From UBA2979 sp913051185 (GTDB lineage Bacteria > Chloroflexota > Dehalococcoidia > UBA2979): 64,000 bases of DNA. The first letter of the stretch is position 1. Each line of letters opens with the position of its first letter. Below the pieces are notes generated by a model that saw nothing but the letters and a program-made list of their open reading frames with translations, did not search any database and had not been told where the DNA came from. The translations under genes and the position numbers were made by a program. The stretch is from the NCBI GenBank assembly GCA_913051185.1, contig CAJXBM010000001.1, positions 1 through 64,000 on the forward strand, written 5' to 3'. This document shows, in pieces, positions 16,415 to 24,266 of the stretch.

Positions 16415-17590
16415 TTAATTGAGTTCGACCTGAGATGGTTTGCTCAGAATCCAGCCCAGTCCTCCGAATATCAACATTGTGGCTGCGATTGCAAGCCATG
16501 TCGTAGTGTCATCAGTCGCACCATATAGCCATGTGAAGGCTAGGGTTGCTACTGCCGCTATTGCAACTGAAACAGAGACCACTAACCCTTGTGCTGCTGC
16601 CTGTCGTTCTTCTGATACGGACTCAGATACCATCATCGGGGTGGCTGTGAAGCCCATGCCTTCAAAGCAGGCATCTACGAAGGTTATTGCAATCAGTGGG
16701 ATGAGCCCAGGGACAAAACCAAATGAGATGGCGATAAGAGAGCATCCAATGATTAGTCCCATAGACCATAATCGTGACCCATATTTTTGCGCCATTGCGC
16801 CACCAATCGGTGCGAGAAACGCTATAGGGAAACAGATGAGGGTCAGTGCCAGGCCGATTTGCCATTGCTCAGCTCCACGGGCATCGAGTTCCATCACCCA
16901 TACGGGTTCGAAAGCGCCGATGAACACCCAATAAGCCGCAACCATGCAGAGCGCGCCCAATACCTTTCGTTCCTTGAGTAGCAATATCGGATTTTCATAA
17001 CGTGCTCCTCGCCTTCCCTGGTCGGCCTGCGCTCTCCAGATTGTTGGCAGTATACAAATCAGAACCACAGCGATGGCAAGGAAGGGGGTATGAAAGTCGC
17101 CAATGAGATTGAATACGATGGCTATTGCTGGTCCTACTACAAAACCAGCTATATCGGCGGTACCAATTCTTCCAAGATTTCGACCGAAATTGACCGGATC
17201 GCTGAGAATAATGGTTCTTCGAACAGCCGGGCCGGCTGCTCCAAGAGCAAATCCGAGTAGAGCTCGCCCGAGGATAAATTGCCAAAGCTCGGTACCAACG
17301 CCGAGAATCAACAGAGCGGCTGCACCTAACAAGACCCCGAATCTAAGTAATAGTGGAGCCTGCCCACGATCGGCAAGGGGTGCCAGAACTATGCTAGACA
17401 CGAACGAAGCGGCATAGCCGCAAGAAATAACAATTCCGATATCAAAGCTGGAGAATCCCAATTCATTTTTGAATTCAGCGACAAGGGCAAAGACACTAGC
17501 CAGTGCAGAGGCCATAGCGAATGTTGTTAGATAGTAGGGGATTAAATTTCGTGTTTGGGTGGAAATAACCGATTTTGTCATGGATCGCAT
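16415..17590 (-). CDS. Major facilitator superfamily transporter
   Basis: This 391-residue protein has 12 predicted membrane segments. It begins NLIPYYLTTFAMASALASVFALVAEFKNELGFSSFDIGIVISCGYAASFVSS. The first-loop motif A is SSIVLAPLADRGQAPLLLRFG, and FILGRALLGFALGAAGPAVRR follows. The family covers drug, sugar and metabolite transporters, and no substrate can be inferred. It converges with the DHA2 gene at 16403 and is divergent from the small gene at 17699. ATG 17581 is an alternative start; neither has a strong ribosome-binding site. Confidence 0.88.
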   Translation of the reverse strand: MRSMTKSVISTQTRNLIPYYLTTFAMASALASVFALVAEFKNELGFSSFDIGIVISCGYAASFVSSIVLAPLADRGQAPLLLRFGVLLGAAALLILGVGTELWQFILGRALLGFALGAAGPAVRRTIILSDPVNFGRNLGRIGTADIAGFVVGPAIAIVFNLIGDFHTPFLAIAVVLICILPTIWRAQADQGRRGARYENPILLLKERKVLGALCMVAAYWVFIGAFEPVWVMELDARGAEQWQIGLALTLICFPIAFLAPIGGAMAQKYGSRLWSMGLIIGCSLIAISFGFVPGLIPLIAITFVDACFEGMGFTATPMMVSESVSEERQAAAQGLVVSVSVAIAAVATLAFTWLYGATDDTTTWLAIAATMLIFGGLGWILSKPSQVELN

Positions 17591-17698
17591 TTCTTGGGAT
17601 AAATTGTTGTAGTTTGAATGCTCTAGTTCAAAGCCTATCCTGTCGACCTACTACGGAGTAACTTATTGGAAGGTTGATCTATTAAGGAGAGTGCCACA

Positions 17699-17932
17699 GT
17701 GAATACCATCGATTCAGGATTGGAGCGCCAACGCGTAACCCGACTACGTGATCATTTAACTTGGGAACTGAATTATGATTCCAGTGAATTACTTCATGCG
17801 GAATTTGATTGTGATATCTGTGCGACACTAATCAACTACGTGAGGAATTTCGAGAAGGCCTATGAGTCTGCAACTGGTCACTCGAGAACCTTCGAGGAGG
17901 TCGTTGATCGATCCGAAGAGTACGCAGTATAG
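17699..17932 (+). CDS. Small conserved-looking protein of unknown function
   Basis: This 77-residue acidic protein starts at GTG 17699 behind a clear AAGGAGA site. It is probably cytosolic, as it has no signal or membrane segment. The middle carries CDICATLINYVRNFEKAYE with a CxxC pair. I do not recognise the family. It lies 20 bp before pdxA and is likely co-transcribed with it. Confidence 0.6.
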   Translation: MNTIDSGLERQRVTRLRDHLTWELNYDSSELLHAEFDCDICATLINYVRNFEKAYESATGHSRTFEEVVDRSEEYAV

Positions 17933-17952
17933 ATAAGTTTTGGAGTGATCGT

Positions 17953-18954
17953 ATGCCAGAGAGAACAGTCACCGGAGTTACGTTGGGTGACCCTTCAGGA
18001 GTTGGCCCTGAGGTCGTTGTTAAGGCTTTCGCTGAATCAACTTTACATCGGGATTCGAAACTATTTGTGATTGGAGCACTCGAACCAATCGAGCGAGCAA
18101 TTAGGCAAGTGGGTTTAGGCCAAAAAGCAAGGATTATAGAAAAACCATCAGACGCAAATAGTTCCGCTAATGTTATTGATATTTATGAGTTGGATGAGAT
18201 ACAAGATACGGACTTCCCAGTGGGAGTGCTATCAGAAAAATCTGCACGGGCTTCCCATGCATGGGTGGAGGCTGCAACGCAGCTAGCACTTGCAGGCTCG
18301 GTTGACGCTATCACCACAGCACCAGTGAATAAGGAAGCATGGCGTCTAGCTGGATTTTCTGACAAAGGTCATCAAGAGGTATTCCAACGACTTACCGGTG
18401 CCGATTATGTCGCTACGATGCTCGTTAGCGGTTCTCTTAGATGTATGCATTTATCGACACATTTATCTTTGGCAGAAGCCTGTCACTATGTTACGAAAGA
18501 GAATGTTCTTCGAGCAATAAATCTTACGTCCGAATATTTCATCCGGTGGGGCGTCGTAAAACCTCGAATTGGTGTAGCCGCACTCAATCCTCATGCGAGT
18601 GACGGAGGATTGATTGGCCAAACTGAAGAAAAAGAGATATTGCCAGCGATTTTAGCGGCGCAGGCAGATGGAATAGATGCGATTGGTCCAGTACCAGCTG
18701 ATACGGTGTTCAATCAGGCTATTGATGGCTTATATGATGTTGTGTTGGTGATGTATCACGACCAGGGTCATATTCCGATAAAAGTTTACGGTTTTGAGAA
18801 TAGTATTACGGTCAATTTAGGTATACCTATTTTGAGAACGTCGGTAGATCATGGAACTGCTTTTGATATAGCCGGCAAAAACCAAGCCCAGTCAGTCAGC
18901 ATGGTTGAGGCCATCAAATTGGCACGATCACTAAGTGCAGGTCAGCATTTATAG
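17953..18954 (+). CDS. pdxA: 4-hydroxythreonine-4-phosphate dehydrogenase family (PdxA)
   Basis: The 333-residue protein has family motifs in order: TLGDPSGVGPEVV at the N-terminus, ITTAPVNKEAW with the conserved lysine, FSDKGHQEVFQRLTGA with a metal-binding His, LNPHASDGGLIGQTEE, MYHDQGHIPIKV with a second His, and TSVDHGTAFDIAGK with the third. PdxA oxidises 4-phosphohydroxy-threonine with NAD+ in the DXP-dependent vitamin B6 pathway; a PdxA2 subgroup works in sugar-acid catabolism. No other B6 gene is nearby, so the PdxA2-type role cannot be excluded. A GGAG site precedes ATG 17953. Confidence 0.9.
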   Translation: MPERTVTGVTLGDPSGVGPEVVVKAFAESTLHRDSKLFVIGALEPIERAIRQVGLGQKARIIEKPSDANSSANVIDIYELDEIQDTDFPVGVLSEKSARASHAWVEAATQLALAGSVDAITTAPVNKEAWRLAGFSDKGHQEVFQRLTGADYVATMLVSGSLRCMHLSTHLSLAEACHYVTKENVLRAINLTSEYFIRWGVVKPRIGVAALNPHASDGGLIGQTEEKEILPAILAAQADGIDAIGPVPADTVFNQAIDGLYDVVLVMYHDQGHIPIKVYGFENSITVNLGIPILRTSVDHGTAFDIAGKNQAQSVSMVEAIKLARSLSAGQHL

Positions 18955-18967
18955 ACAAACTGTTTTT

Positions 18968-19249
18968 TTAGTCAGCACTTAGATATGATCTGATTGCTTC
19001 TGGATCAAGCATTGGGTAGACATCGAATTCGGCTGGCATTATCTCAGCCCATTCATTCAGAAGCCCGTGTAGCATTTCATTGGAGTCAACGTCAAAAACT
19101 GCTACCCCGCCTCTTCCTGCACGAGCATACATTGATTGCGCGTTGCCAATATCCAGTTGATTTTGTGCCCACTCCCAATACTGTTTGCGATATTGCTTCA
19201 CTTCAGATGGACGAGTTGGATGAGGTGTACTTACAACCAAGAACAGCAT
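18968..19249 (-). CDS. Small muconolactone-isomerase-like / DUF3303-like protein
   Basis: This 93-residue protein begins MLFLVVSTPHPTRPSEVKQYRKQYWEWAQNQL and contains GGVAVFDVDSNEMLHGLLNEWAEIMPAEFDVYPML. The pattern of a beta strand, a helix with W, a strand with VFDVDSxEEL and the ending PxxFxVYPML fits dimeric alpha-beta-barrel proteins such as muconolactone isomerase and DUF3303. A GAAAGG site lies before the ATG. It converges on pdxA. The activity is unknown. Confidence 0.7.
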   Translation of the reverse strand: MLFLVVSTPHPTRPSEVKQYRKQYWEWAQNQLDIGNAQSMYARAGRGGVAVFDVDSNEMLHGLLNEWAEIMPAEFDVYPMLDPEAIRSYLSAD

Positions 19250-19392
19250 ATACAGGCCTTTCTAGCGATCTGGCTAATTGTGCCAGCACGTTAATTAATT
19301 TAGTACCAAAGCGATCTAACAGATAGATTACTTCTATCCTCGCCCTAGCAGGCGTGCGAGAATATATATGAATTCTTAGCGGAGAGGCACCG

Positions 19393-19554
19393 ATGATTAC
19401 TCCTGTCGAATCATATATCATGACGTTTGTGCCGCTATTGGCTGCGATATTAGTGTGGTTTCGTATGCGGACCACCGGAGGTAGATTAGCTGTGCCTGCC
19501 GCATTGGCCACGGTTTTACTAGGTCATGTGATCTTCAGGATATTATTTTCATAA
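19393..19554 (+). CDS. 53-residue putative membrane miniprotein
   Basis: ATG 19393 is preceded by GGAGAGG at ideal spacing, and a TAA follows at 19552-19554. The product has two hydrophobic segments (about 8-23 and 33-51) separated by the basic turn FRMRTTGGR, which predicts a helical hairpin in the membrane. Not recognised. It lies between two minus-strand genes and ends 8 bp from the stop of the DHA2 transporter at 19563. The strong ribosome-binding site and clean hairpin topology are the evidence that it is real. Confidence 0.5.
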   Translation: MITPVESYIMTFVPLLAAILVWFRMRTTGGRLAVPAALATVLLGHVIFRILFS

Positions 19555-19562
19555 CTGAATAA

Positions 19563-21197
19563 TTATTCATCGCTGTCATTTTTCTTCATCCAAAACCAGT
19601 CGAGTGCAAGTATCAGAGTCAGTATGAGAGGGACTCCAACTAGTATTGTGCGTGTTTGGACCTTAGGTACAGATAAATCCGCTGATTGCTTAGTTTCATC
19701 TATAGACTGTTGAGTTGAGAACGAGCTCTCAGGCACAGGCATTTTTTTTTGTGAAGTTGACTTTGTAATTAGCGTTGTGACTAGTCCACCGGCAGATAAT
19801 GCGGCCGCAAGCCAGAAGGCTATTTTCCACCCATTCATGAATGCATCACCGGAACCTTTAGTATCTGCAATTTCACTCAGTGGTATATCAAAACCTTCCG
19901 CTGTCATGATACTTACGACGATTACCGTCACAATTGCTTGCCCAGTCACATTTCCGACATTTCGAGTGAGATTACTGAACGCACCACCAATTCCTAAGCT
20001 TGATTGCGGAAGCGAGCCCATGAGTAGAGCCTGATTGGGGACATTCCAAAATCCTAGGGCAAGTCCATGAACTACCAGTGCTGCCATCAGAAATGAGATA
20101 GGTATTTCAGTGGTGGCAAATGACATCCAGAGGGTACTGATTACTAGCAGAGCGAACCCAAAAAGAGCAAAGGGTTTGGGACGGAATCGATCAGACAGTC
20201 TTCCTGCAGTCGTGGACGCAATGGCCATGCCTAGGAAGTTGAGTACAAGTATCAGGCCGGCAGAGCCGGCTGATAAGCCTTTCACGCTAATGAGTAATAT
20301 TGGGGGTAGTAGTTGGATATTTGTCGCTGCCATAAAGCCGAGTGCCCGTGCCCCAACCGCAGTGGCAAACGTTCGATTTCGAAAAATACGTAGTTCTAAC
20401 ATCGGAGAGGATGAACGCAATTCCCAGAAACAAAACGATCCCAGAAGTAAGGCGACGGCAGCTAGTCCCCCTATGAAATAGACCGAGAAGAAGGATAAAT
20501 TGAATGGGTTATTGATTATTGTTATCAGAATTATTACTGCGGGCGCTGACAGCAGAGCACCTCCCCAGTCAAATGTGCGACCAGTTCTGGTTTGTCGGTG
20601 TTTTAAAACAGAGTTATCTATGAATACAACAGCCGCCACCATAGTAATCAAACTTAACGGGACTAGAAGCAGGAACATTGCTTCCCAAGGGAGAACCTGC
20701 AGCGTGAAACCTGCAACTAACGGACCACAGCAACCCCCTATAGCAACTGCTGTGCTCTGGCTTCCAATAGCCTTTCCTTGTTCCTCGGGAGGAAATGAGG
20801 CGATTGCAAGAGCCGTTTGGGTAGATTGAATCATTGAATTACCGACAGACATTATCAGCCTTGCGCCGATAAGCGCCATGAAAGAGGGAGCGAAGGCAGT
20901 CGAAAATGCGCCTAATGCGAAAAGTCCAAGTCCGATAACATGTATTGGTTTCCAACCAAAAATATCACCGACCCGTCCCATGGGCATAATTAAGGCACTC
21001 AACACCAGTGATTCAATTATTACTACCCAGGATACTGCCTTTAGAGTAACTTCGAAGTCATCTGCTATAGCCGAGAGTGCGACAAACACCATCGTCATGC
21101 TCAGGACTGTTGTGAAAAGCGACAATCCTACGGGAAAAAAGGATCTCCATTTTTTCGAATAATCAGGTGCCTCGAGATTGACCAAGGTATTTTGCAT
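19563..21197 (-). CDS. DHA2-family major facilitator transporter, paralogue of 14757
   Basis: The protein has 544 residues and 14 membrane segments plus an extra C-terminal one. Motif A reads MPMGRVGDIFGWKPIHVIG, motif C region CCGPLVAGFTLQVLPWEAMF, and LTRNVGNVTGQAIVTVIVV lies near the end of the core. A hydrophilic segment rich in S, T and Q (about 485-515) leads to a final membrane helix at about 516-536. The family exports drugs or metabolites with proton exchange. Together with 14757 it forms a paralogous pair about 3 kb apart in opposite orientation, suggesting duplication with inversion. Substrate unknown. Confidence 0.92.
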   Translation of the reverse strand: MQNTLVNLEAPDYSKKWRSFFPVGLSLFTTVLSMTMVFVALSAIADDFEVTLKAVSWVVIIESLVLSALIMPMGRVGDIFGWKPIHVIGLGLFALGAFSTAFAPSFMALIGARLIMSVGNSMIQSTQTALAIASFPPEEQGKAIGSQSTAVAIGGCCGPLVAGFTLQVLPWEAMFLLLVPLSLITMVAAVVFIDNSVLKHRQTRTGRTFDWGGALLSAPAVIILITIINNPFNLSFFSVYFIGGLAAVALLLGSFCFWELRSSSPMLELRIFRNRTFATAVGARALGFMAATNIQLLPPILLISVKGLSAGSAGLILVLNFLGMAIASTTAGRLSDRFRPKPFALFGFALLVISTLWMSFATTEIPISFLMAALVVHGLALGFWNVPNQALLMGSLPQSSLGIGGAFSNLTRNVGNVTGQAIVTVIVVSIMTAEGFDIPLSEIADTKGSGDAFMNGWKIAFWLAAALSAGGLVTTLITKSTSQKKMPVPESSFSTQQSIDETKQSADLSVPKVQTRTILVGVPLILTLILALDWFWMKKNDSDE

Positions 21198-21228
21198 TAG
21201 TAACGACTATGTTCCAGTTTTTTGGAAT

Positions 21229-22116
21229 TTAACGTGGTCGTCTGGGTATGATGACGGGTGTGTGGGTTTTATACTTTTGATAGGCTTCGTCGGCACCCCA
21301 TTTCTGATCAGATGCCTCTTCAAGCTTTGCCACACCAGATACTTTCACGAGCATGACAATCACGTAGGGGATGGATAAAAGTGTGATGTATTGCCAGTCC
21401 ATCAATGTCGGTAGTGCGATTAGTGAAATTCCTATCCACAGTATGATTTCACCGAAATAATTAGGATGTCGTGACCAGGCCCAAAGTCCACTGTCGATAA
21501 ACTTGTTTTTATTTGCTGAAAACTTTCGGAACGCTCTTTTTTGGCGATCGGCCACAACTTCAATCAAGAAGCCAGTCAGCCAGATAATTAGACCAATTAC
21601 AGTCGTTATCTCAATCTTGTCACTGATATTTTGTGATGTTAATGCAGTGAACACTACAACAGGAGTGACGAAGGCCCAGAATCCCTGAAACGTCCAATAG
21701 AATAAGAATTTTGTTTTATGCGGAATTACCTCGGTAAATCTTTTATCATGGCCATCTTCTCTGATACGCAAAAAAAGGAATGAAGATAGGCGAATCGCCC
21801 AAATAGCCACCAAAGCAGCTAACAGGAATGAAATTATTGTCAGAGCCTCTGTGAGAATGAGTATGAGCACAGTAAGCGAGAGAAAAGTTAGTCCTCCTGT
21901 AAAATCAAAATATTTTTCAGTTTTGCTTAAATATGAAGGTATAAACACTAGCCACTGAATCAAAAAGGAGATCCCCATGCATAGTAAGAGCAAAGGTGTG
22001 CCACCGGCTATATCAACACTGACGGATTTTCCTTGGCTTCCTGCCAAGGCCACTAATGTAGCAACGATTACAAGGGTCAAGATACTTAAAATGGCCTTCA
22101 TATCAGAATTGCTCAT
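21229..22116 (-). CDS. DUF1295 / steroid 5-alpha-reductase-like membrane protein
   Basis: About 295 residues when read from ATG 22116, which has the GAAGGTG site; ATG 22152 is a possible but less likely start. Several membrane segments are followed by IWLTGFLIEVVADRQKRAFRKF, then GLWAWSRHPNYFGEIILWIGISLIAL and a C-terminal EEASDQKWGADEAYQKYKTHTPVIIP. These SxHPNYFGE and W-G-x-x-Y-x-x-Y elements define the DUF1295 family, related to isoprenylcysteine methyltransferases and steroid reductases. The substrate is probably lipophilic. It shares orientation with the DHA2 gene, 31 bp away. Confidence 0.88.
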   Translation of the reverse strand: MSNSDMKAILSILTLVIVATLVALAGSQGKSVSVDIAGGTPLLLLCMGISFLIQWLVFIPSYLSKTEKYFDFTGGLTFLSLTVLILILTEALTIISFLLAALVAIWAIRLSSFLFLRIREDGHDKRFTEVIPHKTKFLFYWTFQGFWAFVTPVVVFTALTSQNISDKIEITTVIGLIIWLTGFLIEVVADRQKRAFRKFSANKNKFIDSGLWAWSRHPNYFGEIILWIGISLIALPTLMDWQYITLLSIPYVIVMLVKVSGVAKLEEASDQKWGADEAYQKYKTHTPVIIPRRPR

Positions 22117-22572
22117 TTCGTCACCTTCTTTCACACTTGATGGCTTACTCAAATAATAGAGTAAGTGGCCCGTAGGTATTCATTTTCGGTAGAGCTAATT
22201 CTTAGGAATTTCTTGTGCAAATTTAATCAGATGAAGCTCTTGCGGAGAATATCATCACTAGGGGAAAGTCAATGAGTGCTAGGACATTGGCGGAGACGCA
22301 AATGGCCCGAGTGACAGGCCTGTGAATCCAGGAAATCGTCGTCGACGTTTCTGAAACGCTATCAATCGCTTAATGGAGCAGGGATATGCTGGGTATTTAA
22401 CATACACTAATTTGTTTAGCAGTTAACTTATGTATACTGGCAAATGCCAGATAATAGCTTTTGTAGGCCTTGGCTTAGGGCTTAACACTTGCATATCCCT
22501 CTTAGTAACCCCTCAATTACTGAGATTTACGGGATTAACCCTTAGCAGGGCCTACAAAAGTATAAATTCTAC
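22117..22572. other. 456-bp intergenic region with no intact gene
   Basis: I see no intact gene here. A short open piece before TGA 22323-22325 (about 30 codons) has no start signals or recognisable homology and may be a gene remnant. The distal third holds the inverted repeat 22458-22560. Confidence 0.4.
22458..22560. repeat. 103-bp imperfect inverted repeat with GTAGGCC core
   Basis: CTTTTGTAGGCC at 22458-22469 is the exact reverse complement of 22549-22560. Inward of these arms the match continues imperfectly (TTGGCTTAGGGCTTAA against the complement of TTAACCCTTAGCAGG), giving arms of about 28 bp around a roughly 47-bp centre. It could form a long RNA or DNA hairpin, or be a miniature inverted-repeat element. 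No clear target-site duplication is seen. The core GTAGGCCT…TTA.GGG also occurs at 37412 and 37970. Confidence 0.65.
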
Positions 22573-22941
22573 CTAGATCACTCCGAGAAATTGCCGCCAA
22601 GATACCAGCCAACCTTCTTCTTGTCGTGATACCGCCCAGATTGCTTGAACTCGGTCGCCAAGCTCTTGCTGCACGGTCATTAATTGAACAGTAAGTAGGT
22701 AGACGTTTAAGTCGCCCGTTGAAGAAATGACGAGTGAATGAGTGATTTCGGCGCCGCCAAAATCAGGGTTATTCCATGTGGGGAAATCTAGCATATCGTC
22801 TGATGTTGCATACCAGTCTTTCGAACCAAATTCATCAATATGCACAAATGGGTATTCTGATCCCGATCGTAAATCCTGCAAATTTTTCTCTGAAATTGCT
22901 TTCATATGTGAGTTTATTGCTGCCATTGGTGTGTCTGCCAT
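22573..22941 (-). CDS. NTF2/SnoaL-like small protein
   Basis: About 122 residues from ATG 22941, chosen because GGCAGGA precedes it; ATG 22956 is the alternative. It starts MADTPMAAINSHMKAISEKNLQDLRSGSEYPFVHID, then has alternating strands (ITHSLVISSTGDLNVYLLTVQLM) and ends QAIWAVSRQEEGWLVSWRQFLGVI. This cone-shaped alpha+beta layout with a W at the final strands fits the NTF2-like/SnoaL fold used by many small enzymes and ligand binders. The function is unknown. Confidence 0.65.
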   Translation of the reverse strand: MADTPMAAINSHMKAISEKNLQDLRSGSEYPFVHIDEFGSKDWYATSDDMLDFPTWNNPDFGGAEITHSLVISSTGDLNVYLLTVQLMTVQQELGDRVQAIWAVSRQEEGWLVSWRQFLGVI

Positions 22942-23089
22942 ATATGCTCCTGCCATCCCTATGTGTACTAATCGTAACCTGTTTTCTGGTTAGCCCAATG
23001 CAGCTTTTTCGTTGTTGATTTGAACCTTATAAAGTTAGCAGATAGGGTCTACTCAATATTAAATGAAGATTAGTTCAGAGGGGTTTCGA

Positions 23090-23452
23090 TTGAAAGTAGC
23101 ATATATTTTAAATACACCTAATGCGGCCAACTATAAAGTAGGGGATATGATTTTGCCTCAGTTGGAATCTGATTCACATGGTGTGGACGTACTGGGGATA
23201 TTTTTCTTTGACGATAACGCGTTTATGTTGCGGGCAGGTGATCCAAAAGGGGAACGTTTAGCAAAGATTGCCAAGGAAAAAGGCATGCTTTTGATGATGT
23301 GTGATCAATGTGCAATTCAAAGAGGCCTAGCGACAGGTGAAGCTGGGAACGCTCAGCCGGCTGGCGTTGTAGAAGGTGTCGCTGTTGGTTGTTTCCCTGA
23401 CCTATATGCTGCCTTAGGGCCTGCTGCTCCAGATCAAGTGATTTCGCTATAA
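23090..23452 (+). CDS. DsrE-family (SaoD-like) protein
   Basis: TTG 23090 is the likely start: AGAGGGG lies just before it, and the product then begins MKVAYILNTPNAANYKVGDMILPQLE, as expected for a DsrE fold. ATG 23063 is in frame but lacks a site. The 120 residues include VDVLGIFFFDDNAFML and GMLLMMCDQCAIQRGLATG with a CxxC pair. DsrE-type proteins carry or exchange sulfur on cysteine; the CDQCA segment is reminiscent of SaoD-like members. It is followed 7 bp downstream by a crotonase. Confidence 0.7.
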   Translation: MKVAYILNTPNAANYKVGDMILPQLESDSHGVDVLGIFFFDDNAFMLRAGDPKGERLAKIAKEKGMLLMMCDQCAIQRGLATGEAGNAQPAGVVEGVAVGCFPDLYAALGPAAPDQVISL

Positions 23453-23459
23453 TTTCGAT

Positions 23460-24257
23460 ATGAATCCAATTCGAACTCCGTCATCACTACTGAAGAGCGA
23501 GATGCTTGGTTCCACGCTCCTCATTACAATGAACCGCCCAGAGCGGCTGAATGCTCTTACGGATGAGATGAAAATTTTATTTCGCGACCTTCTTCTGAGT
23601 GTTCGTGATGATGTTGAAATACGGGCAGTGGTAGTTACTGGAGAAGGTAGGGCTTTCTGTTCAGGTGCGGATCTGAGTTCTGGCAATAAATCTGCAGGAG
23701 AAGAAATTCTTCCGTCGCGACCAGCACCAAGATTTGGGTGGCTCGAATTATTTCATAAATTGCCAGTGCCTGTTATTGCAGCTGTTAATGGTCCGGCCGT
23801 GGGTGGAGGTTTTGGAATCGCTCTGGCATGCGATATACGAGTGATGGGTGAGGGGAGTTATTTTTATCCTGCTTTCACCGATCGTGGCCTCGCGGCTGAC
23901 AATGGAGTTAGTTGGATGCTTCCACGGTTGGTAGGTCCGGCGAAAGCACTGAGATGGATGTGGGATGCATCCCGTATTTACTCTGAAGAAGCACTCCAAA
24001 CAGGTTTAGCAGATCTTGTAGTGGCTGACGAGAAAGTGTTAGAGGAGGCCATCGAGTTGGCCCAGAAATGGGCCAAGGGACCAACCGTGGCATACGGACT
24101 TATTAAAGACCAAGTCTACGCAGGGTTAACAGAGGATTATGGTACTCAGTTGATTGCTGAAGAGTTTCAACAGGCGCGAGCGTCTGCAACTGAAGATGTT
24201 GCTGAGGGTGTGGCCGCGTTTAGAGAAAAACGAGCCGCAAAATTTGTGGGCCGCTAA
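23460..24257 (+). CDS. Enoyl-CoA hydratase/isomerase (crotonase) family protein
   Basis: The 265 residues carry the whole crotonase pattern: MNRPERLNALTDEM, GEGRAFCSGADLSS with the first oxyanion glycine, VNGPAVGGGFGIALACDIRVM, then YPAFTDRGLAADNGVSWMLPRLVG and SRIYSEEALQTGLADLVV. It ends AAFREKRAAKFVGR, a typical crotonase C-terminus. In the third segment the usual glutamate (PEIGL) is replaced by FTDRGLAAD, with a second aspartate in place of the other catalytic acid. That fits isomerase or thioesterase-like members better than classical hydratases. Third crotonase in the window. Confidence 0.9.
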   Translation: MNPIRTPSSLLKSEMLGSTLLITMNRPERLNALTDEMKILFRDLLLSVRDDVEIRAVVVTGEGRAFCSGADLSSGNKSAGEEILPSRPAPRFGWLELFHKLPVPVIAAVNGPAVGGGFGIALACDIRVMGEGSYFYPAFTDRGLAADNGVSWMLPRLVGPAKALRWMWDASRIYSEEALQTGLADLVVADEKVLEEAIELAQKWAKGPTVAYGLIKDQVYAGLTEDYGTQLIAEEFQQARASATEDVAEGVAAFREKRAAKFVGR

Positions 24258-24266
24258 TTTTTATTT

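Noticed and set aside
22117..22457. Possible remnant gene or tRNA in the longest gene-free stretch
   Set aside because: The open piece is only about 30 codons and matches nothing I know. No T-loop, anticodon stem or CCA-like tRNA pattern was found.
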